From the NCBI RefSeq assembly GCF_914767665.1, contig NC_059503.1, positions 1,860,001-1,924,000 on the forward strand: a stretch of DNA of 64,000 bases, written 5' to 3'. The position numbers and the translations under genes were made by a program. The first letter of the stretch is position 1; every line of letters starts with the position of its first letter. The notes below the pieces were generated by a model, which was not told where the DNA came from, did not search any database, and worked only from the letters and a program-made list of their open reading frames with translations. Positions 38,901 to 50,900 of the stretch are shown here, in pieces. Source of the DNA: Harmonia axyridis (lineage: Eukaryota; Arthropoda; Insecta; Coleoptera; Coccinellidae).

Positions 38901-41900
38901 AACTTTCTGATCAATTGATTTTAGAACTTCTGTAGCCATAATTTGGATAATTTCTTCACAAATCGATGATGACAAGTAAGAGACGTTCCCTCTGCCTTGA
39001 TTTCCGTGCTTTTCAATGTGATCAGCAAGAAAAGGGTCAAATTCAGCTAGAAATTCTAATAGCATCATAAAATTGCCATTATGTAGACTACCAAATACTT
39101 CTGTCGAACCCCTGAATGAAAGTCCTCTTGATGCCAATGCCTTGATCGCTGCAACAACTCTCTTTAAAACTTCTCTCCAGTACTGTACTTCCCGCTTGTA
39201 TTCTTTAACATGAAGTGCATCTACCTGGCCAGCTGCTTTTTGCCTTTGGAGTAAAATTAGGACACAATTTTTGTGATTCTGTGAATTCTCGTGCTGTTCA
39301 ATAGTAATAGGATTTTTCCAATCATTAAATCCGGTAGATGCAAATGGACCTTTTCCATTGAATAAACGGCATGGCAGACAGTAGAGACGTCCTGTGCTGG
39401 CAGAGTAAATCAAGAAATCGCGAGTGTGAGTCTCGGCATTTTTCAATCGGGTTTTAAACAATCCTTTCGAACAATATCGAACGCGATCATTGTAATTCCT
39501 TCTTGAAGCTTCAAAATCTAATAAATCAATATTTTGTTTAATTCCACGATTGATAAAATTCTGCCTCAACTCCTCTGTTATTTCATCCCACAGAGCTGGA
39601 TCATCACTGAAGTTATCTGAACTGCCGCTAATTTCTGGAAAAGCTTTTTTCGGATTTTCACAAGATTCCACTTGTTCCGGAATCTCCATAATGCTTTCAG
39701 CTTTGTTTGATGTGTTGTTACCACTTGTTGAAGGTTGATCGAATTCTTGTTGAATTTCACTCAGCTCTGTCGAGTCCACTTTTTGTTTTTTATCACCTTT
39801 TTGTAAAAAGGTGTCAATCTTGGGAATCTTCTTCACCAGTTCCTCATTTTTTTCTGATCTTTCCTTTGCTCGTTTTCTATATTCACAACCACTTTCACGT
39901 TTTCTTGACATTGCGAAAAAAAGAATGAACAAGTAGATCTGAAGATAAGTTCCCACAAAATTTATTTATACTAAAAATTGCACTAGCAATGTTTAAAAAT
40001 GACTGGCGACAACTCTATAGTGGTTAGTTCTCGATTCTGAGTGTATTGCATGGACGGAAAAATAGGACTGACGAGCTGCCAGTGCCGATTCCGAAATTCA
40101 CGCAAAAAATTTAACTAGTTACTTGCATCCATTGAAAATAATACCTACTAGGGCAACTCATCAAACGTGCCGCATTCATATTTTAAATATTATGCCAGTC
40201 CTCTGATTTCCCTGACAGTAATCCGTGTTTTATTAGTAGCAATTACAATTTACGATAGGATAGGTTTTCCACGTTCTCTTTGATGCGCTTAACCGCCGAC
40301 AGTGCCGACTGCTGTTCGGTTTTAGGGCGGCTCCTTCGATTTTCAGATTACCGAGGGGTGTGAAAAATGCAACAATATTTCTATCTTCCATTCAAAAGAA
40401 TTATACATCGGTAATGAAAAAATGTGCGAAATTTTCGAGGATGGCTATTTCTACATTTTCGTAGAGGAGTTAAAGAATTTTTTTTTATTCACCGAAAAAT
40501 TTGCCGCCCCTAAAATTGTGCCGCCCCTAGGCCATGGCCTATGTTGGCCTAGGCGGTAATAGGGCACTGTGTGGTGGATTGCGGATCTTTATCAAGTTCC
40601 CTTATTAGAGGACATATAACGGGTATTTTTTTCGAGGTATATAACTTTAAGTTGGCATTACTGTTCAAGATGGCGACCGATTTAACAGCTGTCAAGTGTT
40701 TTATTCTCAGTTTGGTTTGGCAATTCATGATGAATAGACTCACGCCTGAACAACGCTTGCAAATAGTGCAATTTTATTTCGAAAATAATGGTTCTGTGCG
40801 GAATACGTATCGCGCACTACGTCCATTTCATTTTGTTTATCGATGAAGCGCACTTTTGGTTGAATGGCTATGTCAACAAACGGAACTGCCGCATTTAGAG
40901 TGAAGCTAATCCTCAAGTGTATGTCGAAACACCGTTACATCCAGAAAAACTGACTGTTTGGTGCGCTTTATGGGCTGGTGGAATCATTGGTCCGTACTTC
41001 TTCAAAAACGATGATGGCCAGAACGTTACAGTCAATGGTGTACGGTATAGAGCCATGATTACTAACTTTTTCATTCCTGAATTGAACAATCATGATGTCC
41101 AGGAGCTGTGGTTCCAACAAGACGGCGCAACATGTCACACAGCTCGTGCCACAATCGATTTATTGAAAGACACGTTTGGTGACCGCCTAATTTCACGTTT
41201 TGGACCTGTGAATTGGTCTCCAAGATCTTGTGATTTAACACCGCTAGACTACTTTCTGTGGGGCTATGTAGAGTCATTGGTCTATGCGGATAAGCCACAA
41301 ACCCTTGACCATTTGAAAGACAACATTCGCCGTGTTATTGCCGATATACGGCCACAAATGTTGGAAAAAGTAATCGAAAATTGGACGTCCAGATTGGACT
41401 ACATCCGAGCCAGTCGTGGATGTCATATGCCAGAAATCATATTCAATATGTAATGCCACAAGATTATCTTGCGGATAAATTAAATTTATATCAATTGAAT
41501 AATCCATCGTTGTTTTATTGCAATTTAAAGTTCTATAGCTCTAAAAAAACACCAGAACGGGATGTGATTAAAAGGTCCCCAAAGGTAGTTCGGCATTCGA
41601 AAGTAGGTGAAAATTGTAATTTTGATATGAAATCCTGGAATTTCGGTGTTTTAACGTCACATGAGTTAGAATTCAATATAGTCGTCCATAAAGCTAGTAT
41701 TAGGCAGGGCATATATTTATCAGGATGGGTGACAGATCTAAACACAATCTATAGGTACATTCTAGTAAGATCCACACGATCTTATCACAGATCATACAAA
41801 GAAGCATGTTCTATGGTGCAACGACCGAAAAGCACGAAAACCACTCTAGCTGGGCGATCAAACAGACACCTGCAAAGCTCGGTAACAGCTCCAGCCATCT

Positions 41901-44900
41901 ACCGCACGTTGTAGAAAATCCGCTAATCACACCAGCTCGTTGATGTTTATCGTCTGAATCCCGAAACACTCAGCGTTGAAAATTGAATTTCTAAATTTCG
42001 CTGCGTTCCATTTAGCCGGGAGCTGGATGGGGGTAGGTACAATGTACCACTTTGTGCGGGAAAACGCCCGCGTAAACGCCCGCCGCCCGCTAACACTTAA
42101 TACGCGACTTAATTCATAATGCGCCATTAAAATATGGGGTTTCGCTTGTTCAAGACGTTTGGCGGCATTAAAAGTTGAGTTTTACGGGTACGATCGTAAA
42201 GATGTTTACGATAATGTTGCCTGCGCGCGAGAGAAAAGTCCTGACGTTTTTCGGAATTTAATTTAGGACCACCGGCGCGGGTTTCGACCCTCTTCCCTGC
42301 AGGGAGGCGCTGGATTTAAGGGATCAATTAGTTTCCTATGAATTATGAACGATGTCTATCCCTGATTGAAGTCGCTTTAGAGACTCTGGTGGGTCTCAGA
42401 CGTTTTAACGCAAGGGGAAAGTTTTTATCTATTAATATGGTGGCACAACTGATGAGAGCATCTAACAACTTAAATTACATTGATCTTCTATAATTATTAC
42501 ATTTGAACATGTTCATTTTTAATTGAAATCTCAAACTCATCTTCAATGTTGATGCATGCTTATTTTGAATCCCGAAATCTCTCATATAAAATAATAATTT
42601 GACAGCAGAACAACTTTTGTAAACTAATAATTCCATGGCGTTCTATGATCGGTAGCCAACATAATGTCTGCCACCTATATTGGACATCGATTGTCTCATA
42701 AACTCTGAGAAAATATATTGAAGTTTACTGTTAGAGAATATTATGTTTTAGTGGCTGTTTGCTAGCCCCATAGATGGCGTTTAAGGCTGCACAATTTTCA
42801 GAAGAACGTTTCGCTTAGGATAACCAGGTTCCGTTAAGGTGCATATGGCAGGTATCACGAAGTGGCCATATTGATGATTTCATCAGTGTTTCCGGGATGA
42901 AACATCGCAATCCTCTATGAGAGCGAGAACTGTATTCGTCATCATTTTCAGAAGACGTAATTAACCTTGAGTTTATTATTTTTCTCTAATGAAATTTTCT
43001 GGTGTTTTGATAGGTATTCTGCTCTCCGGGACTGAAAAAAACTCTAATACACTGAAAATATCACTTGACAGCTGTTAATTCGGTCGCCATCTTGAACAGT
43101 AATGCCAACTTAAAGTTATATACCTCGAAAAAAAACACCCGTTATTTCAATTGAATTCCTATAATTCCGGTTTTCTCGAAGACTGAAAGTATCGATTTCG
43201 TTCTATTTGCACAAATATCATAATTGGTTTCAGTTTGCTGTAGCAATATGGGTCCTTCTTCGCAACCCTCCGATACAACCTAGTATATTTCTCTGTCCTC
43301 TCATCTAATATGTTGACTTAAACGAATTGCATCGATACGACAGTGTTTTCTGTGATTCCACCCCAGCGATCCCAAGAAATATTAAATTATACTTGGTGAT
43401 CTCGTGCATTTGCGGAAACGCCAAACAGCCAATCATCAAATGGACGAGTTTCCGAGGAAGAACTCTGTAAATAACCTCCCCCCATAGACAAGGAGCCATA
43501 CGTCACATCATAACCGCAGAATTTTCATTTATGGACCCTTCCGCCGGAACCGTATTCTATGCATCCGTTCGGTCATAGAATGTCCGGTTCATTGGCAGTT
43601 TATTTTTACGATGATGGCCTCCGGCTCACTTCATTACCCTCGGCGGACTGGAACGTAATGATTCCGACTGGACCGATATGAAATTCCGAAGGAAGCCCGT
43701 TAACTTATTCGCCATTGACGGCTTTTCCAAATGGACCGGAAAAATTCGAAGCAATCGGCGACGATGGAGCGATTCCTTCCACGCTCTGGCGCCCCGGGCG
43801 TTCACTGAACACTTGTCGGATGCCCGGAGTGAAAGGAAATCGGGAGAATGAATCGATAAATACTCGAACGATAGCCGCGTAAATTCTGTGGATGCGTCAT
43901 CGGATTTGACGTCTGACAGATGTCATCTTGAAACCATAGAAACGATGATGAATGATATTATAACTCAAGTCTTCTAAAGAATCGACTTAATTCCATGATT
44001 TTTATAAGTATTTGAATAACTTTTTTATCGTGGTGCATACATTTATTTCTATCCAGCTTCTAACGAGGAAAGTTTTGAAAAAAAATCCAACATAAAGAAC
44101 CGAATTTCTCAATCTGGTTTCAGTGTTCAAGTTGAATAATGATTTGTCAATGAACAAAGTTCACCTGGTTATTTTTTCCCAATAATCTGCATAAAGGTGA
44201 CCGAGTTATCTCTGGCCAAATAATATATATTCTAAGAGATGGATGCTTATTCCATTGTGAGGATGAAGAAATGTCATTAACGATGTAAAGGGTGTTTTTT
44301 TTTTAGAGCTATAGAACTTTAAATTGCAATAAAACAACGATGGATTATTCGATTGACATGAATTTTATTTATTCGCAAGATAATCTTGTGGCATTACAAA
44401 CATTCGCCGTGTTATTGCCGATATACGGCCACAAATGTTGGAAAAAGTCATCGAAAATTGGACGTCCAGATTGGAGTACATCCGAGCCAGCCGTGGCGGT
44501 CATATGCCGGAAATCATATTTAAAATGTAATGCCACAAGATTATCTTGCGGATAAATAAAATTCATGTCAATCGAATAATCCATCGTTGTTTCATTGCAA
44601 TTTAAAGTTCTATAGCTCTAAAAAAAACACCCTTTATAACGAAGCAAATACCTAGAGTCTTCGACACTACACCGAATTCATCGAAATTCTTTACTCATTG
44701 AAATATAAAGACGATTCTGTCAAATCTGACATATGTCAGCTTTCATCTTGAAACCACAGAATAATAATTCTTCTATCTACAACGGTCTCCGATACTCACT
44801 GTCTAGCCATTTGGAGTCGTATTTGATTGTTCTCTTGAAGCTGAACTCCTTCCTGCCGGTGGTGAGGTTGTGAAGGTCAGTCCTGAAGATTACCGTGTCG

Positions 44901-47900
44901 GCCTTTGTGAATTCGGCGTTGGTTCCGGAGTAGAGTCCGGGGAGATCTCCGGGATTTCCGTGTTCTACCCAGACAGCGGTGGAGTTGTCGGCAGGGTCGT
45001 AGGGGCATTTCGCTATACCTAAACCTATGCCGGGGACGAAGAAGTTGCGTCCGATGTGCGTCAAGTTGGCCTGAAAAAAAAATTATGTACCTATTATATC
45101 CATTGTATTTGTACTACGGTTTTCAACTAATTCAGATATTCTTTGACATATAAATTACTCCACCATCTTGATTCAAGAAGTTGAACATAATACAGAGAAC
45201 CAACAATTTTTCAACCAAATTCTGACCACTTGAAAAATTGCAACGTTGCCACTTGCATGTAAAAATACCTAAATTCCACTACAACCAAATTTGTTAGAAA
45301 TTCGAATACAATCATTTTATTTATTTTCAACTCGCGTCATTTTTGAATATCGCGTAGCACCGCTCCCGAATTATTCCCGTCCTATTATCCAAATTGAAAA
45401 CGGACCTTATTTATCCGGCCACGGGATACGGGCCCTCCGCCTTGAATACATATCTCTTATTCATGCTAAAGAAAAACCCCAACGATCTGCATGGCTCCGA
45501 GAGCTCAGAAAACGGCCCCCACGTTTCGAAGGGTCGCCGCCCCCCTCCTCTCGAATAAAACCGACGGCGGGCGTCGCGAATAGCCGCATATTTTGCGCGA
45601 ATTTTTCCGCACGTGCTTTGCGTACAAAGCGTGTTATGTTGCCGGTCCAACAAAAAACGGTGTTTAGGGAAGTGACTACTTCCGATGGGGTTATGGGCCG
45701 AAGAGACTAATGGCCCGGATGATACAGAGAGGGCGTTTGTTGTTAAACGAATTTTTTAGATGATTAAAAATGGCAACCCTTTTTACGCGTTCTTGCGTCA
45801 ATCAGAATCATTATATCTCCTAAAACATTGGTCCCAGACCCCTCGAACGTTTTTTAAAGATCGAGTCCTGATCTGAAACATAGTGAGATTTCAAGTGCGT
45901 AGCACACGTCCAGGAGAAGTGGCAGCTTCGGGAATATCAACAATTTTTCTTTTTGAAAATTTTAGATTATTCCCTACTTATATTTTACTAAAGGATGAAC
46001 TGATCGCGCAATTGCAAGCAGTTTCGTGATCTACATAGTCGAATCAATCAATAAAATGATACAATACTTCCATGAAGGAACTTTTATTTTTTTTCAATTT
46101 TCTGAATTTTACGAAAATTTTTCAAGTGAGATCGAATTTCGGCTTATTAGAGATCGCCAATTCTGGCACCGCTCACCGATTCTTCGTAGAGCTCACGGTT
46201 TTGAGGAAATTTGAACTCGAAATTTGGGAAAAATTGAATTTGTCTCGAAAAATCGATATATATCCTGAATTATTCGTCACAGACCCCTCAAATGAAAACG
46301 TTTTCAAACATCAAGTTGCCATCTAAGACATACCGAGGTTTCAAGGGCGTAGCTTACGTTCAGGAGAAGTTGCAGCCTCGGGAATATTATCAATTTTTTT
46401 CTCGTAAATTTCAGTTTTTTACCTCTGAATTCTGAAATAATGTACTGATCACCCAACTGCAAGCATTTTCGTGATCTACATAGTCGAATCAACCAATAAA
46501 ATGATACAATACTTCCATGAAGGAACTTTTATTTTTTTTTCAATTTTCTAAGGGTTAGGTATAGAAAGTTCCACGGAAATTTTTCGACAAAAAATGTTTA
46601 GGTGAGTTCGAAATTCGGCTAATTAATGATCCTCAATTTTAACATCGCTTACTGATCTCAAATTTTCATTGTAAAGCCTGAAAATCGAGGCATTAAGTTC
46701 TCATTCGCCCACACTGTATACATATATCAACAAAAAAAAGAGTGCTAAATGCAAGAACTTCTTTTATATCACAATGAAAAGGTGATAAAACCATTCATAT
46801 GTGTCCTACACTTAAATATTTTAGAGCAGCACTTTGCAAACCTTAAGATGAGAAAGAAATACATTTTAATTTGAAGAAACAAAAAAGTCAAAATAATAAA
46901 CCAACTAATTTTAATCATCCTTCAAGAAGAGAAGCAAACAAATCTTGACAACCCCAGCTGTAAATGAGAAACCCAGCGAAGAATTCACCTCGGAACAGAA
47001 TCGAAGAAAAAAAACAACAGAATTCCTCGAACTCCCGTCTCTGAAAGAGACATCCACAGATAGGTCCCAAAGGTACACAAGGTTGAATTAAGCCGCATTA
47101 ATTAATAGCTGCATTATTCAAGAGCAGAGGTTGGAAGTCAACCGCACACACGGATGTGGCTTGGTGCAAACGCTTCGCTTCCTTTCTCCGTTAACGATCG
47201 ACGATTTCAATCGCGTGGTTTGAATTCTGCATGAACACACGTCAGATTCTTCTCAAACGGTTCTTTCGCACCGATAAACAGCCCTCTGTCTTCTTTCTCT
47301 GCTGTACACAAGAGATCCCGTTACCTTGCCGATGACAACGTATGAGAATCCGATTGGATTCCTGGTTAAATTGGAGAATGTGGCACATAATAAGACGTGT
47401 TCCAACGGGGTTGTACAAATATTAAACGTCGCTCAGCAAACAGCAACCGTAACTTCTATTGCTCCACTGGGTTTTCGAGCAGACTCGTTAAGGGCATCTT
47501 TTAGACTCTCTATCTCACGTTTACCTCGCGGATAGGTCCCAGATATGACACTTTGGGGTATTTAAGTTCACCTCGTTCCTTTGGAAATGATGAGCTATTA
47601 CCTAAAAGAGCCCTGGGAAGATGAAGATGAGTGAATGCATCTAAAAGGTGGCAATAATTGAATTGCTTGCATATCCACCATTTGTGCTATCATTGCATTG
47701 GTTATTTCATGACAATTAATTTAAAATATTGATTTAGATTTTCCTAAGATTCAATTCAGAGAGGTTCTCTTTCCCACAGAATTTGCACTGGTCGTTTTCT
47801 GCTACACCCATTCTCATGAGGTGTTTACTGAGGCTACAAAGCCCTGTAAGGAATCCAGTGAGGAGGTGTTCTTGCTACAGATCCAGATATTTCTTGGATC

Positions 47901-50900
47901 TCAAATTTATTGGGATTGATTCAATCCAGGAAGATTCTGCCAGTGTTTCTCTTCTCCTGAAACTCTTATACCAATAATACCACAGAAGGGTTCCAGGTCT
48001 TCGAGGGATATTGTTCACCTTTTCTAGTGGTGGTGTTTTGGCTTCTTCGTTTCCTTTGATTCCTGAATGTTCGGGAAACCAGGCTAAAAAGAGCTTGTTA
48101 TTCTGCCTACTTTGTTCAGTTTCCTAAGGCACTCCAATACCCTCTTAGAATCGATTAAATGTGAGCTCAGTGCTTTGATTGCAGTCTAACTATCAAAATG
48201 TATCGCCGCTATATTACATTTCTGACAGTTTCTTCAATGTGATATAGTGAAACATTCAAAATTGATTTTAATCTTCTCAAATTTGAATCGACGGTGTATA
48301 GATTTCGTGTTATTTGCACACCAGCATTGAAAATTCCCCTGAGCTCAAGCGACGCAGCACTTATTTCATTGTGGTAACTGACTAAAAATATGTATTCTTA
48401 TTTATTTACACCTGGCATCGATATTTGATGACTCCTACTACTTTAATGAATTACCTATCACTATTGGTTTGCTACCTAAATAATCGTGCAATGTGTGATT
48501 CTCTTGGAAGAATTTTGAAATTTAGATCTATCTAATAGCGTTGTTCCTGATAGTCCAAATTAAGGAAAATTAACAAAATATGAGATAGTTATCAAAGGGA
48601 CTTTTCAAGCCAGCCCTGAACGTCTCGACGCCAAGGAAAACATAACCTCCGTTCGCGGTATCGAGATAAGGACCATCCTAGGGGTATTGCGGGTCCTGGA
48701 ACGCAGCCCGTACCCCAGCACAGCGCGAAGGAGGCTCTGCGTGGAAGCGATTAAAGATTCATACCCACATTACCGAGCCTGGGCCCAAGAAAACGGTGAT
48801 ATTGATTTCGCATTTATGCTGATGGGTGTATTCTGACTCCGGTGTTTACGAGCAACGGTGGAAAATTGTTTTTCTTGCTCGATCGCTGCGTTGCGAATCT
48901 CATACTGTAATATGCATGAATATGGGGGGAGGAAGACGTTGCGGTTTCCCCTATGACGAGCAAGAATATATTCGAATGGGGAGGTGAAATGAAGTGGTGG
49001 AAAGATATAACGTTTCATTTTATAAGTCCCGCTTCTATACCACATATTCAATTTGACTGACCATGGTTTTCACCGATTTGTGAAATGAATCGTTTGAATA
49101 ATACTTAGTAAGACATTGATTTGATTGCAAATCATTTTTTCCCTTTGAAATGTCATTAGTTTTTGTCAAGTGACATACAGATTAGTGCTGAAGCTGGCAA
49201 GTTGTTCATGTTATTCTGTGAAATTCAATATTATCCTAACTATGGTTGAATACATGGATAATTATGAATGACCACTATTCATTGTTTCAAAATGTAACGG
49301 GTGTTTTTTTCGAGGTATATAACTTTAAGTTGGCATTACTGTTCAAGATGGCGACCGATTTAACAGCTGTCAAGTGTTTTATTCCCAGTTTGGTTTGGCA
49401 ATTCATCATGAATAGACTCACGCCTGAACAACGCTTGCAAATAGTGCAATTTTATTTCGAAAATAATGGTTCTGCGCGGAATACTTATCGCGCACTACGT
49501 CCATTAGCGATAAAGCGCACTTCTGCCGCATTTGGAGTGAAGCTTATCCTCAAGTGTATGTCGAAACACCGTTATATCCAGAAAAACTGACTGTTTGGTG
49601 CGCTTTATGGGCTGGTGGAATCATTGATCCGTACTTCTTCAAAAACGATGATGGCCAGAACGTTACAGTCGATGATGATCGGTATAGAGCCATGATTACT
49701 AACTTTTTCATTCCCGAATTGAACAACCATGATGTCCAAGAGCTGTGGTTCCAACAAGACGGCGCAAGATGTCACACAGCTCATGCCACAATCGATTTAT
49801 TGAAAGACACGTTTGGTGACCGCCTAATTTCACGTTTTGGACCTGTGAATTGGCCTCCAAGATCTTGTGATTTAACACCGCTAGACTATTTTATGTGGGG
49901 CTATGTGAAGTCATTGGTCTATACGGATAAGCCACAAACCCTTGACCATTTGGAAGACAACATTCGCCGTGTTATTGCGGATATACGGCCACAAATGTTG
50001 GAGTAAGTAATCGAAAATTGGACGTCCAGATTGGACTACATCCGAGCCAGCCGTGGCATTTATATGCCAGAAATCATATTTAAAATGTAATGCCGCAAGA
50101 TTATCTTGCGAATGAATAAAATTCATGTCAATCGAATAATTCATCGTTGTTTCATTGCAATTTGAAGTTCTATAGCTCTAAAAAAACACCCTTTACATAA
50201 TAAGGATCTATTTGTTACTGACAAATGAATCGCACACTTTTATGATTATATTTGCAGTCGGCAGCATCGCAATCATTTCGCAAGAAAATTAATCAAGAAT
50301 AACTCGGTCAGAGTAACGAATTCCCTTCTGCCAGGATACGTTTTACGTCTTGGACACTTCCCAGAACTCCAAAGAACTATTACATACTCGGGCGACCTGG
50401 CATCCTACAGATATTCGGTATTAAGACTGGCACAGCCAAGAACTTCCGGTCGGATGCACCCTGGGAAAGTTACTTCCGGAGATGCAATCCCTTCGGCTGG
50501 CCATAAATTTCGTCAGACTCCGTTGATTAGGCAAACAGCTAGCCCCAGCAAGCGAGATAACTATCTCTCACAATTGAATGCGTTAATTTGTGTATGTGTA
50601 TGTGTTCTGATTCAGACATGGAGTCAGCATGATACGTGCACAGATCCTTGGGCACGTGCAGATGAACGGTATAGTTCTAGGTCTGCATTATCGATTTGAT
50701 GGATTCGATGAGTTTCCCTTTGAAATATACGAGCCGGAGGGTCTAACAGATGACAGAGTATGGGACAAAGCTCGATAACAGGGAATTGTCAACAACCAAG
50801 GGAATAAAAAGATAACGAGATAGAATTACAATACTATTTAGACTTATAAAAGTGAATATAATTGTTTCAACCAACAAATTCACACTGAAACTTACAGCAC

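Noticed and set aside
45291..45710. 139-codon + strand frame in a G+C-rich stretch
   Set aside because: G+C-rich DNA has few stops by chance. The peptide shows no domain, signal or repeat structure.
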